From the NCBI RefSeq assembly GCF_900104085.1, contig NZ_FNLD01000001.1, positions 1,470,331 through 1,534,330 of the forward strand: DNA of 64,000 nt, in the 5' to 3' direction. This DNA comes from Pseudoxanthomonas sp. CF125. Lineage in GTDB: Bacteria; Pseudomonadota; Gammaproteobacteria; Xanthomonadales; Xanthomonadaceae. The stretch's first letter is position 1. Every line of letters begins with the position of its first letter. This document shows, in pieces, positions 7,666-16,306 of this stretch. The position numbers were made by a program, and so were the translations under genes. A model generated the notes under the pieces. That model did not search any database. It saw only the letters and a program-made list of their open reading frames with translations, and was not told the origin of the DNA.

Positions 7666-8301
7666 TTACGCCGGAATCTCGCGCAGGCGCTTTTCCTGGT
7701 CGGTCAGGCTGCGCAGGAACCCCGGATTGCGGAAGATGCGGTTGCCGTAATCCTCGATGGATTTGCCGTCCTTGGGCAGCGGAATATCCAGCGACGGCAG
7801 GCGCCAGATGATCGGCGCCATGGCGCAGTCGGCCAGACTCATTTCCGGATTGAGGAAAAACTTGCTGGCCTTGAACAGCGGCACCGAGGCGGTGAGCAGT
7901 TCCTTCAGGCGCTTGCGGCCGGCTTCGGCCTGGGCCTTGTTGCCCAGTTGGATGGCCTGCACCTGCGGCACCCAGTCGTGCTCGATACGCAGCATGGCCA
8001 GGCGCAGGCGCGCGCGGGAAAGCGGGTCCACCGGCATCAGCGGCGGATGCGGGTAGCGCTCGTCCAGGTATTCGCTGACCACCGAAGCGGCGTACAGCAC
8101 CAGATCGCGCTCCACCAGGGTGGGCACTGAATGGTAGGGGTTGAGATCGATCAGGTCTTCGGGCGGGTTCTGCGCATCCACCGGCACCAGATCGTAGGTC
8201 ACGCCCTTGGCGGCGAGCACCAGCCGTACGCGGTGGCACAACACGTCATCGGTGGAAGAAAACAACGTCAAGGTATTTCGCATACGCGGACTCGCAGCCA
8301 T
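7666..8301 (-). CDS. sspA: stringent starvation protein A (GST-fold RNA polymerase-binding protein)
   Basis: A 211-residue glutathione-S-transferase-fold protein without a catalytic role. Recognition comes from LTLFSSTDDVLCHRVRLVLAAKG, NPPEDLIDLNPYHSVPTLVERDLVLY, YLDERYPHPPLMPVDP and the late FRNPGFLRSLTDQE. SspA binds RNA polymerase and helps survival under starvation and acid. The ATG at 8301 aligns with the E. coli start; another ATG six codons later is possible. It sits between the bc1 operon and sspB, the usual order in this group. Confidence 0.93.
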   Translation of the reverse strand: MAASPRMRNTLTLFSSTDDVLCHRVRLVLAAKGVTYDLVPVDAQNPPEDLIDLNPYHSVPTLVERDLVLYAASVVSEYLDERYPHPPLMPVDPLSRARLRLAMLRIEHDWVPQVQAIQLGNKAQAEAGRKRLKELLTASVPLFKASKFFLNPEMSLADCAMAPIIWRLPSLDIPLPKDGKSIEDYGNRIFRNPGFLRSLTDQEKRLREIPA

Positions 8302-8453
8302 CAGGCTCTCCGACGACCGGAACCGCCGATCGCATCGACGCCGCCAGCCCTCTGCTGACGGTCGCCACGGCCCCGAGTACGTATCTCTCCACCAGGCCTG
8401 CTCTCCGGCCTGCCTCGTGACCCGCGCAAGCGCGGGCCGGCGGAAAGCTACGC

Positions 8454-9197
8454 TTAGTGCACGTCTTTCCAGTATTCCTGCTTGAGCAGGAAGGCCAGGA
8501 AGGTGAGCGCCACCAGGAACAGGACCACCCACACGCCCATGCTCTGGCGCTTGAGGGCGGCAGGTTCGCCGGCGTACTCGAGGAAGTTGGTGATGTCTCG
8601 CGCGGTCTGGTCGAACTGGGCCGGGGTCTGCGTACCCGGCTGCGTCACCTTCAAAGCCTCGACATGGCGCTCGCCGGCGGCGTCCGGCTTGCTCAATTCG
8701 GCATGCTGCAGACCTTGCATCTGCCACAGCGGATTGGGCATGGACGCGTTCGGGAACAGCTTGTTGTTCCAGCCCAGCGGACGGCTTTCGTCCAGGTAGA
8801 ACGACTTCAGATAGGTATAGATCCAGTCGCTGCCGCGCACGCGCGCGATCAGGCTCAGATCGGGCGGCATCTTGCCGAACCACTTGGTGGCCGGGTCGTG
8901 CGGCATCGACACCTGGATCTGCTCGCCGAACTTGGCGCCGGTGAAGTTGAGGTTGGTCATCACCTCTTCTTCGCTCAGGCCCAGGTCCTCGGCCATGCGC
9001 GAATAGCGCAGGTACTTGAGCGAGTGGCAACCGGAGCAATAGTTCATGTACAGCTGCGCGCCGCGTTGCAGCGAGGCGCGGTCGCTGAGGTCGTTGCCGG
9101 CCTGCAGGGTGTCGCCGCCTTCGGCCGCGGACACCGAAAGCGACAGCAGCATGCCGCCGGCGAATACCGCCAGACGCGAAAGGAAATTCTTAGTCAT
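8454..9197 (-). CDS. petC: ubiquinol-cytochrome c reductase, cytochrome c1 subunit
   Basis: A 247-residue cytochrome c1. Signal peptide (to about SVSAA, residue 25), covalent haem site CSGCH at residues 54-58, a later methionine region (FPNASMPNPLWQMQGLQ) and a C-terminal anchor helix (MGVWVVLFLVALTFLAFLL). It transfers electrons from the Rieske centre to soluble cytochrome c on the periplasmic face of the inner membrane. It overlaps the petB stop by eight bases and ends the petABC operon. Confidence 0.97.
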   Translation of the reverse strand: MTKNFLSRLAVFAGGMLLSLSVSAAEGGDTLQAGNDLSDRASLQRGAQLYMNYCSGCHSLKYLRYSRMAEDLGLSEEEVMTNLNFTGAKFGEQIQVSMPHDPATKWFGKMPPDLSLIARVRGSDWIYTYLKSFYLDESRPLGWNNKLFPNASMPNPLWQMQGLQHAELSKPDAAGERHVEALKVTQPGTQTPAQFDQTARDITNFLEYAGEPAALKRQSMGVWVVLFLVALTFLAFLLKQEYWKDVH

Positions 9198-10452
9198 GCG
9201 TCGTCACCCGTTCCGGCACCGGCTTGGTTTTGTCTAGCTTGGTCCATAGCGGCATGGTGATGAAGAAAGCGAAGTAGAGGAAGGTCAGCACGCGGCCGAT
9301 GATGGTTTCGACCGGATCGGTACCCGGACCGGCGCCGATCTTGCCCAGCCAGACGAAGCTGATGGCCAGCACGCCCAGCGCGACCTTGGAGATCCAGCCG
9401 CGGTAGCGCACCGACTTCACCTTGGCCTTGTCCAACCACGGCACCAGGAACAGGATGGCGATCGCCGAGAACATCACCAGGACGCCGCTCAACTTGTGGG
9501 GAATGACCCGCAACATCGCGTAGTACGGGGTGTAGTACCAGACCGGCTTGATGTGCGCCGGCGTCACCAGGCGGTTGGCCTCGGTGAAGTTGTCGTGTTC
9601 CAGGAACCAGCCGCCGAAGGCCGGCGCGAAGAAGATGATGAACGCGGCGATGATCAGCAGGAAGCCCACGCCCACCAGGTCCTTGACCGTGTAGTACGGG
9701 TGGAACGGAATGCCGTCGGCCGGCTTGGTCGCATCCCAGCGGTTGCCCTTGGGACCGTACTTGATGTCCACGCCGTCGGGGTTGTTGGAACCCACCTCAT
9801 GCAGCGCGCCCAGGTGCAGCACCACCAGCAGCAGCAGCACCAGCGGCATGGCGATCACGTGCAACGCGAAGAAGCGGTTGAGGGTGGCGTCGCCGGGCAG
9901 GTAGTCGCCCATGATCCACTCGGTCAGGCCGTTGCCGATCACCGGAATGGCGCCGAACAGCGAGATGATGACCTTCGCGCCCCAGAACGACATCTGGCCC
10001 CACGGCAACACGTAGCCCATGAAGGCTTCGGCCATCAGCACCAGATAGATCAGCATGCCCAGGATCCACACCAGCTCGCGCGGCTTCTGGTAGCTGCCGT
10101 AGATCAGGCCGCGGAACATGTGCAGGTAGACCACGATGAAGAACAGCGAAGCGCCGGTGCTGTGCATGTAGCGGATCAGCCAGCCCCACTCGACGTCGCG
10201 CATGATGTACTCGACCGACGAGAACGCCTCGGCCGCGGACGGCTTGAAGTGCATCGTCAGGAAGATGCCGGTGACGATCTGGTTGACCAGCACCAGCAGG
10301 GCCAGCGAGCCCATGTAGTACCAGAAGTTGAAGTTCTTCGGCGCGTAGTACTCGGTCATGTGCTTGCGGTACACGGGCATGAAGCCCGGCGCGCGCGCGG
10401 TGAACCAGTCCCAGACGCCGTCGGCGGTGCGGAGGAGAATGTTCTTCGACAT
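9190..10452 (-). CDS. petB: ubiquinol-cytochrome c reductase, cytochrome b subunit
   Basis: A 420-residue integral membrane cytochrome b with eight or more helices. The b-haem histidines lie in helices carrying RYMHSTGASLFFIVVYLHMFRG and FFALHVIAMPLVLLLLVVLHLGALH. The quinol-oxidation loop reads HIKPVWYYTPYYAML, so the canonical PEWY is PVWY, a variant I recall as common among gammaproteobacteria. It forms the quinone sites of complex III. It starts three bases after the petA stop and overlaps petC. Confidence 0.97.
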   Translation of the reverse strand: MSKNILLRTADGVWDWFTARAPGFMPVYRKHMTEYYAPKNFNFWYYMGSLALLVLVNQIVTGIFLTMHFKPSAAEAFSSVEYIMRDVEWGWLIRYMHSTGASLFFIVVYLHMFRGLIYGSYQKPRELVWILGMLIYLVLMAEAFMGYVLPWGQMSFWGAKVIISLFGAIPVIGNGLTEWIMGDYLPGDATLNRFFALHVIAMPLVLLLLVVLHLGALHEVGSNNPDGVDIKYGPKGNRWDATKPADGIPFHPYYTVKDLVGVGFLLIIAAFIIFFAPAFGGWFLEHDNFTEANRLVTPAHIKPVWYYTPYYAMLRVIPHKLSGVLVMFSAIAILFLVPWLDKAKVKSVRYRGWISKVALGVLAISFVWLGKIGAGPGTDPVETIIGRVLTFLYFAFFITMPLWTKLDKTKPVPERVTTHD

Positions 10453-10455
10453 GGC

Positions 10456-11076
10456 TTACGCAGTCCCCTTCGGATCCAGGCCGACCACGATGGTGTTGTC
10501 GTCCTGATAGTAGTGCGGCGGCACCAGCAGGTTGATCGGTGCGGGAACGCCCTGGAAGACGCGTCCGGACATGTCGAAACGCGACTTGTGGCAGGGGCAG
10601 AAATAGCCGCCCTTCCAGTCGGGATCGTAGGGCTCGGGTTTGATCTCGGCGGCCATTTCCGGCGAACAGCCCAGGTGCGTGCACAGGCCGACCAGCACGG
10701 AAATCTCGGGCTTAACCGAACGGAACTCGGGGTTGCCCTTCAGCACGTACTCGGGCTGCTGGTCCTTGTTGGCCGACTCGGGATCGCGCAGGCGGCTGTC
10801 GAGGGTCGGCAGCGCGTCCAGGATCGCCTTGGAGCGCTTGACGATCCAGATCGGCTGGCCGCGCCATTCCAGGACCAGGCGCTGCCCTTCCTGCAAGCCG
10901 GTCAGGTCGGCGGTCACCGGGGCGCCGGCCAGCTTGGCCTGCGCGCTCGGGTTCCACGACTTGATGAACGGTACTGCTACAAACCCGGCCCCCACCGCAC
11001 CCACCACAGCCGTGGTCGCGGTCAGGAACCGGCGTCGGCCCGTATTTACAGGCTCATTGACCCCATCATTGGCCAT
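10456..11076 (-). CDS. petA: ubiquinol-cytochrome c reductase, Rieske iron-sulfur subunit
   Basis: A 206-residue Rieske protein. It has a twin-arginine targeting/anchor segment (GRRRFLTATTAVVGAVGAG). The [2Fe-2S] ligands are C132-T-H134 with disulfide C137 (CTHLGC) and C160-P-C162-H163 (CPCHKSRFD). The ATG at 11076 is preferred over an upstream TTG because GGAG precedes it by seven bases and the N-terminus then fits the family. First gene of petABC, which carries electrons from ubiquinol to cytochrome c. Confidence 0.97.
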   Translation of the reverse strand: MANDGVNEPVNTGRRRFLTATTAVVGAVGAGFVAVPFIKSWNPSAQAKLAGAPVTADLTGLQEGQRLVLEWRGQPIWIVKRSKAILDALPTLDSRLRDPESANKDQQPEYVLKGNPEFRSVKPEISVLVGLCTHLGCSPEMAAEIKPEPYDPDWKGGYFCPCHKSRFDMSGRVFQGVPAPINLLVPPHYYQDDNTIVVGLDPKGTA

Positions 11077-11210
11077 CCGGCACTCCGAAACTTTCAAATA
11101 GGTAGCGTAAGGCTGCCAAAGCCGACGCCATAACCCCGGCGCGGCCGCAAAAGACGGGAAATTGTAACGGAAGCCTTAATAGGCCGACAACGTTGGCCGG
11201 TAAATCAATG

Positions 11211-11238
11211 ACTTGAAAGCGCCGCAGGACCTGCGGCG
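11211..11238 (-). terminator. probable terminator after the transglycosylase gene
   Basis: The nine-base stem CGCCGCAGG / CCTGCGGCG with a single-base loop (11220-11238) starts two bases after the lytic transglycosylase stop on its coding strand. It is followed by CTTTCAAG, so the T-run is weak. Confidence 0.5.
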
Positions 11239-11240
11239 GT

Positions 11241-12200
11241 TCAACGTGCGCCGACAGCGCCGCGATAACGGTCGGCCAGCACGCCCACGCGCGCCACGTA
11301 GCGCTGGGTTTCCTGGTACGGCGGCACGCCGCCGTGGCGGTCGACAGCGCCTTCGCCAGCGTTGTAGCCGGCGGCGGCCAGGGTCAGGTTGCCGTTGAAG
11401 CGTTTCAGCAGCCAGGCCAGGTATTGCACGCCGCCGCGGATGTTCTGGCCGGCATCGTAGGCATTGGTGACGCCGAAGCGGCGTGCGGTGGCCGGCATCA
11501 GCTGCATCAGTCCCTGCGCGCCGGCATGCGACAGCGCCATGGGGTTGAACGAAGACTCGGCATGGATGATGGCGCGCACGATGGCTTCGTCCACGCCGTA
11601 GTCGCGGGCGGCGGCCTTGATCTCGGCGTCGTAGGCGGCGGTGTTCAGGCGCAGGGTGCCGAAGTTGACCCCGGGATTGGCCGCGCAGGCGAAACAGGTT
11701 TCGATGAAGCTGTATTTGATGGTGCGCACGCTGGCTACCGCACCGACGCCCTTGGGCCTTGCGCTGGTGTAGTGGCGCACGCCGTCCTTGATGTAGGAAT
11801 ACACCTGCCCACTGACCACGCGCCGGGTGTTGCCGGAAGCGGGAGCCGAAGCAGCAGGTTTGGAAACCGCGGGCATGGCGGCCGGAACAATAGCGCCGGC
11901 GACGGCCGATTCGGGCTGGGCGATCAAGGCGCCGGAGCTTGCCGCGCCCAACGCGGTCGCCGGCGTGGCCGGCACCGACACACTGCTGGCCGGCCGCGAC
12001 ACCGACGCGCTGCTGGCGCGGTCCGGCGTGTAGCGGCTGATCACTTCGCAGCTCGCGCCGCCGACCCGCTTGCTGACGTAGTTGGGCACGCCATCGGCGC
12101 CGGTGCACTTGTATAGAGTGCCCGCGCTGGCCGGCAACGCGGTCGACGCGATCAGGGCCGCCAGCAACGGCAGCGCAAATCTGTGAGAAGCCCCCTTCAT
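11241..12200 (-). CDS. lytic transglycosylase with DUF4124 N-terminal domain
   Basis: A 319-residue exported protein. It has a signal peptide (LLAALIASTALPASA), then a DUF4124-like segment (LYKCTGADGVPNYVSKRVGG), a long Ser/Ala/Pro-rich linker, a second short beta module (GQVYSYIKDGVRHYTSARP) and a C-terminal Slt domain. The Slt domain has the catalytic glutamate in IIHAESSFNPMALSHAGAQGLMQLMPATA and the later GGVQYLAWLL and AGYNAGEGAV motifs. Such enzymes cleave peptidoglycan between MurNAc and GlcNAc to 1,6-anhydro products. The ATG at 12200 opens the signal peptide directly; the longer upstream start would bury it. Confidence 0.9.
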   Translation of the reverse strand: MKGASHRFALPLLAALIASTALPASAGTLYKCTGADGVPNYVSKRVGGASCEVISRYTPDRASSASVSRPASSVSVPATPATALGAASSGALIAQPESAVAGAIVPAAMPAVSKPAASAPASGNTRRVVSGQVYSYIKDGVRHYTSARPKGVGAVASVRTIKYSFIETCFACAANPGVNFGTLRLNTAAYDAEIKAAARDYGVDEAIVRAIIHAESSFNPMALSHAGAQGLMQLMPATARRFGVTNAYDAGQNIRGGVQYLAWLLKRFNGNLTLAAAGYNAGEGAVDRHGGVPPYQETQRYVARVGVLADRYRGAVGAR

Positions 12201-12543
12201 GCCCGGGAGTGTCCCAACTTCATCACCGGTTGCCAAGTCCTTGTCCGACAAAAGGATTTCTCCATGAAGCGGAGGGTGACCCACTTCTCACTGCTGGGCC
12301 AGGATTGGCCACAGCGGTTTCCCAATAGAACGCCGATCCTTGGCAGTTCCGGCCGCCTAATCCCACCAAACCCGTGGGAGCGGCGTCCCGCCGCGAGCTT
12401 CTAGCTGCAAGTCGCGGACCGGCTTGGCTTGGCCTGGAGGAAAAGCTCGCGGCGGGACGCCGCTCCCACGGGTTAGTCGGCTCTGCAGGCACCGCTCCGT
12501 TAAACTGTGCGCCTCTTTCGCCAACCCGCCTGGATTACCCACC
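12201..12543. other. intergenic region carrying a GTGGGAGC-type inverted repeat
   Basis: This 343-bp space lies between divergently oriented genes. Its only recognisable content is the 30-base inverted repeat described at 12371-12472. No convincing small gene, RNA or clear promoter was seen in the rest. Confidence 0.6.
12371..12472. repeat. inverted pair of CCCGTGGGAGCGGCGTCCC repeats
   Basis: A perfect 30-base inverted repeat: arm one at 12371-12400 begins CCCGTGGGAGCGGCGTCCCG and arm two at 12443-12472 is its reverse complement. Each arm contains its own small palindrome (GCGGCG..CGCCGC). Related copy at 20662-20742. Confidence 0.9.
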
Positions 12544-14001
12544 ATGCCCGGGATCGCCAATCCTCCTGCGTCCACTGCGGACGGCACCGCCCTGCCCCTT
12601 TCCCCATCGGCTCATGGCCAGCCCACTGCCGTCCTGCCCGTGCGCGGAAAGCTGTTCATCAAGACCCACGGCTGCCAGATGAACGAGTACGACTCGTCCA
12701 AGATGGCCGACGTGCTGGCCGACTCCGATGGCCTGGAGCTGACCGACAACCCGGAAGAAGCCGACGTCATCCTGATCAACACCTGCTCGATCCGCGAAAA
12801 GGCGCAGGAAAAGGTGTTCAGCCAGCTGGGCCGCTGGAAGTCGCTGAAGAAGGACGGCAAGCCGGTGCTGATCGGCGTGGGCGGCTGCGTGGCCTCGCAG
12901 GAGGGCGCGGCCATCGTCAAGCGCGCGCCCTACGTGGACTTGGTGTTCGGACCGCAGACCCTGCACCGGCTGCCGGAACTGATCCGCGAGCGCCGCTCAA
13001 GCGGTAAGCCGCAGGTGGACATCAGCTTCCCCGAGATCGAGAAGTTCGACCGCCTGCCCGAACCGCGCGCCGAAGGCCCCAGCGCGTTCGTCTCCATCAT
13101 GGAAGGCTGCAGCAAGTACTGCAGCTTCTGCGTTGTGCCGTATACGCGCGGCGAAGAAGTCAGCCGGCCGTTCGAGGATGTGCTGGTGGAAATCGCGCAA
13201 CTGGCTTCACAGGGCGTGCGGGAAATCAATCTGCTGGGCCAGAACGTCAACGCCTATCGCGGGCCTTATGGCGAAGGCGCGTGCGAGGGCCTTGGCCCGA
13301 GCGAGAGTGTGCAATATGCCGACCTGGGCCTGCTGATCCGCACCATGGCCGAGATCGAGGGCGTGGACCGGATCCGATTCACCACTTCGCATCCGCTGGA
13401 GTTCTCCGATTCGCTGATCGAGGCCTATCGCGACGTGCCGCAGCTCGCCAATTACCTGCACCTGCCCGTACAGGCCGGCAGCGACCGCATCCTGGCGGCG
13501 ATGAAGCGCGGCTATACCACGCTTGAGTTCAAGCAGAAGATCCGCAAACTGCGCGCGGTGCGGTCGGATATTTCCATCTCTTCGGATTTCATCGTCGGCT
13601 TTCCCGGCGAGACCGAAGCCGATTTCGAGAAGACCATGAAGCTGATCGAGGACGTGGGCTTCGACCAGTCGTATTCCTTCATCTACTCGCGACGGCCCGG
13701 CACGCCGGCGGCCGATCTGGAAGACGACACACCGGAAGCGGTGAAGCACGAGCGCCTGGCGCGGTTGCAAGCCACGATCAACGCGAACTCGACGCGCATC
13801 TCGCAAGCCATGCTCGGCAGCGTGCAGCGGGTGCTGGTGGAACGGCACAGCACCCGAGATGCATCCGAACTCACCGGACGCACCGAGAACATGCGCTACG
13901 TGAACTTCCCCGGCAATGCGCGGCTGATCGGGCAATTCGTGGACGTCGAGATCACCGAAGTGATGGCCAACTCGCTGCGCGGACAACTCAAAGTCGCCTG
14001 A
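12544..14001 (+). CDS. miaB: tRNA-2-methylthio-N6-dimethylallyladenosine synthase
   Basis: A 485-residue methylthiotransferase that adds a methylthio group to i6A37 of tRNAs using radical SAM chemistry and a second Fe-S cluster. The N-terminal cluster cysteines lie in [20 protein letters not shown] and [10 protein letters not shown]. The radical-SAM CxxxCxxC is GCSKYCSFC, followed by VVPYTRGEE. The C-terminal TRAM domain binds RNA. A roughly 33-residue Pro/Ala/Ser-rich N-terminal extension precedes the first conserved strand, so the exact start is less certain. Monocistronic. Confidence 0.96.
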   Translation: MPGIANPPASTADGTALPLSPSAHGQPTAVLPVRGKLFIKTHGCQMNEYDSSKMADVLADSDGLELTDNPEEADVILINTCSIREKAQEKVFSQLGRWKSLKKDGKPVLIGVGGCVASQEGAAIVKRAPYVDLVFGPQTLHRLPELIRERRSSGKPQVDISFPEIEKFDRLPEPRAEGPSAFVSIMEGCSKYCSFCVVPYTRGEEVSRPFEDVLVEIAQLASQGVREINLLGQNVNAYRGPYGEGACEGLGPSESVQYADLGLLIRTMAEIEGVDRIRFTTSHPLEFSDSLIEAYRDVPQLANYLHLPVQAGSDRILAAMKRGYTTLEFKQKIRKLRAVRSDISISSDFIVGFPGETEADFEKTMKLIEDVGFDQSYSFIYSRRPGTPAADLEDDTPEAVKHERLARLQATINANSTRISQAMLGSVQRVLVERHSTRDASELTGRTENMRYVNFPGNARLIGQFVDVEITEVMANSLRGQLKVA

Positions 14002-14023
14002 CGTAGAAGCCGCGTAGGGGCGG

Positions 14024-14092
14024 CGTAGGAGCGACGTAAGTCGCGAAGGGACGCCTGGAGAGCCAGGTTTCGCGACTTACGTCGCTCCTACG
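14024..14092. repeat. inverted pair of GTAGGAGCGACGTAAGTCGC REP elements
   Basis: A perfect 23-base inverted repeat (14024-14046 and 14070-14092). Each arm is a GTAG head followed by the hairpin GCGAC-GTAA-GTCGC. It sits between the convergent ends of miaB and the ABC permease gene. Confidence 0.92.
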
Positions 14093-14111
14093 CGAGATTG
14101 TTTCGCGAGCA

Positions 14112-15191
14112 TCAATCCAACCGCTTGCGAAAGCGCAGGATCGCCAGCGACATCACCACCACGGTAAAGGCGAGCAGCGCGAGCACGTCGGGCCAGAGCT
14201 CGAACAGATTTGCTCCGCGCAGGATCACGCCGCGGATCAGGCGCACGAAATGGGTCAGCGGCAGCACTTCGGCGATCCATTGCGCAGCCTTGGGCATGCC
14301 GTCGAACGGGAACATGAAGCCCGACAGCAGGATCGACGGCAGGAACAGGAAGAAAGCCATCTGCATGGCCTGGAATTGGGTCTTCGCGGCGGTGGACACC
14401 AGCAGGCCCAGGGTCAGGTTGGCCACAATCAGCAGCATCGCTGCGCCGTAAACACCCCAGAGACTGCCATTGATCGGCACCTTGAACAGCCATACGCCCA
14501 GCAGCAGCACCACCGTGGTCTGCACCAGGCCCACGCCGATGTAGGGAAGCACCTTGCCGACCATCAGTTCGCCGCTGGATACCGGCGTGGTGATCAGCAA
14601 TTCGAGGTTGCCGCGCTCGCGTTCGCGCACGATGGCCATGGCGGTGAACATCACCAGGGTCATGGTCAGGATCACGCCGATCAATCCCGGCACCACGTTG
14701 ACCGCCGAACGGCGTTCCGGGTTGTACAGCGGCAACACGCTGATCTGTCCCTGCGGCAAGCTGCGGCCGTCCAATGGCATCTGCGCCAGCTGGCGCGCGG
14801 TCGCCTGCACCGAGGTATCGCTGCCGTCGACGATGACCTGCATGGCCTCGCGCCCGTCGATGCGGCGGCGCTCGTAATCCGGTGGAATCAGGATGCCGAT
14901 CTTGATCTGGCCGCTGCGCAACAGGGTCTGCAGTTCCTGCGGCGTGCGTGCGCCGGCCACCGGCTGGATCACGCCGGTGGCGAACAGGTCCTGCACCAGC
15001 GCGCGCGAACCGCCGCTGTCGGCCATGTCGGCGACCGCCGCCGGCAGGTTGCGCACGTCCAGATTGATGGCGTAACCGAACAACAAGAGTTGCAGGGTGG
15101 GAATGCCCAGCATCATGGCCACGGTCATGCGGTCGCGCGCCATCTGCCGCAGCTCCTTCACCATCACCGCGAAGATCTGCCGCGCCTTCAT
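14112..15191 (-). CDS. ABC-2 type transporter permease (YbhS/YbhR-like)
   Basis: A 359-residue inner-membrane permease. It has one N-terminal helix (MTVAMMLGIPTLQLLLFGYAI), a large periplasmic loop of about 150 residues, then five helices starting with VVPGLIGVILTMTLVMFTAMAI. The family signature RERERGNLELLITTPVSSGELMVGKVLPY follows that helix. It is the membrane half of an export pump. The ATG overlaps the ATPase stop as ATGA. The last gene of a TetR-MFP-ATPase-permease operon; only one permease is present, so it likely acts as a homodimer. Confidence 0.92.
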   Translation of the reverse strand: MKARQIFAVMVKELRQMARDRMTVAMMLGIPTLQLLLFGYAINLDVRNLPAAVADMADSGGSRALVQDLFATGVIQPVAGARTPQELQTLLRSGQIKIGILIPPDYERRRIDGREAMQVIVDGSDTSVQATARQLAQMPLDGRSLPQGQISVLPLYNPERRSAVNVVPGLIGVILTMTLVMFTAMAIVRERERGNLELLITTPVSSGELMVGKVLPYIGVGLVQTTVVLLLGVWLFKVPINGSLWGVYGAAMLLIVANLTLGLLVSTAAKTQFQAMQMAFFLFLPSILLSGFMFPFDGMPKAAQWIAEVLPLTHFVRLIRGVILRGANLFELWPDVLALLAFTVVVMSLAILRFRKRLD

Positions 15192-16138
15192 GCCGCACGC
15201 TCCACGGCCTGGGGATGGGTGGCCGAAACGAATACGTCTTCCAGGTTGGGCTCGATCGGCGCGACTTCGGCTTGGATGCCCTGCTGGCGCAGGAAGGCCT
15301 GCAATCCCGATTGCGCATCGGTCCCTGCCGCGGTCAGCACGCGCAGTTCGTTGCCCACCTGGGCCACGCTGATCACACCCGTAGCGCCATGCAGCGCCGC
15401 CTGCGCCTTGCGCGGCTCGCTGGCGCGCACGCCGACGGTCTGCCCGGCCAACGCACGGGTCAATTCGCCGGGGGTGCCGTCGGCGACCAGACGGCCGGTG
15501 TCGAGGATGGCGATGCGGTGGCAGCGCTCGGCTTCGTCCATGTAGTGCGTGGAGACCAGGATGGTGGTGCCAAGGTCGGCCAGGTCGAAAAGTTTTTCCC
15601 AGAAGTCACGGCGCGATTCCGGATCGACCGCGCTGGTGGGTTCGTCCAGGAACAGCAGCTCGGGCTTGTGCACCGTGGCGCCCGCCAGCGCCAAACGCTG
15701 CTTCTGTCCGCCGCTCATGGTGCCGGCCAGTTGCTTGGCGCGATCGGCCAGGTTGTAGGCGGCCAGCAGTTCCTCGATGCGCGTGCGCCTTGTCTCGCGC
15801 GACAGCCCTTGCACGGTGGCCAGGAACTCCAGGTTCTCGCGCACGGTGAGGTCTTCGTACAGGGAGAACTTCTGGGTCATGTAGCCGATGCGTTTGCGCA
15901 ACTCTTCTGCTTGCTCTGGAATCTTCAAGCCAAGCACTTCGATTTCGCCGGCGCTGGGAATGAGCAGGCCGCACAGCATGCGGATGGTGGTCGATTTGCC
16001 CGAACCGTTGGGCCCCAAAAATCCGTACACGCTGGCGCGCGGCACGGTCAGGTCGACGCCGTCCACGGCCTGCAGGTGGCCGAAGCGTTTGCTGAGGCCG
16101 CGGGCGCGGATGGCGGGAGAGTAGTCCTGCGGAATCAT
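15188..16138 (-). CDS. ABC transporter ATP-binding protein (drug/lipid exporter type)
   Basis: A 316-residue nucleotide-binding protein. Walker A is GPNGSGKST, the Q-loop YMTQKFSLYEDLTVREN, the ABC signature MSGGQKQRLALAGA, Walker B LLFLDEPTSAVDP and the H-loop STHYMDEAERC. A C-terminal regulatory extension follows the ATPase core, as in ABC-2 drug exporters (YbhF/DrrA-like halves). The ATG at 16138 (AIPQDY region) is chosen because the upstream extension would be encoded by the intergenic ATTCCAGC repeats. It powers the downstream permease. Confidence 0.93.
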   Translation of the reverse strand: MIPQDYSPAIRARGLSKRFGHLQAVDGVDLTVPRASVYGFLGPNGSGKSTTIRMLCGLLIPSAGEIEVLGLKIPEQAEELRKRIGYMTQKFSLYEDLTVRENLEFLATVQGLSRETRRTRIEELLAAYNLADRAKQLAGTMSGGQKQRLALAGATVHKPELLFLDEPTSAVDPESRRDFWEKLFDLADLGTTILVSTHYMDEAERCHRIAILDTGRLVADGTPGELTRALAGQTVGVRASEPRKAQAALHGATGVISVAQVGNELRVLTAAGTDAQSGLQAFLRQQGIQAEVAPIEPNLEDVFVSATHPQAVERAA

Positions 16139-16165
16139 GGCAGTGCTCCAGCCCCATAGCTCGTC

Positions 16166-16280
16166 ATTCCAGCGAAAGCTGGAATCCATTTCGACTTTGC
16201 CGTTGCACCTTCCTTGCGCGCAAACGAGCGGAAGCAGGAGCAAGAGCCGGAGCAGGACGCATTCCAGCTTTTGCTGGAAT
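16166..16280. repeat. pair of ATTCCAGC/GCTGGAAT hairpins
   Basis: Two hairpins, ATTCCAGC-GAAA-GCTGGAAT (16166-16185) and ATTCCAGC-TTTT-GCTGGAAT (16261-16280), face each other across 75 bp between the ATPase and fusion-protein genes. The related GGGATCCATTTTGA-type pair is at 19445-19538. Confidence 0.85.
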
Positions 16281-16306
16281 GACGGCGGTTAGGTGCTGGT
16301 GCGCGG

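Noticed and set aside
9496..11133. 545-codon plus-strand open frame across petB and petA
   Set aside because: Antisense shadow of the bc1 operon, with a His/Val/Gln-rich low-complexity product.
14024..14092. REP inverted pairs as classic intrinsic terminators
   Set aside because: Stems are long, but no T-run follows and the same sequences occur in several places irrespective of gene direction, so they are listed as repeats.
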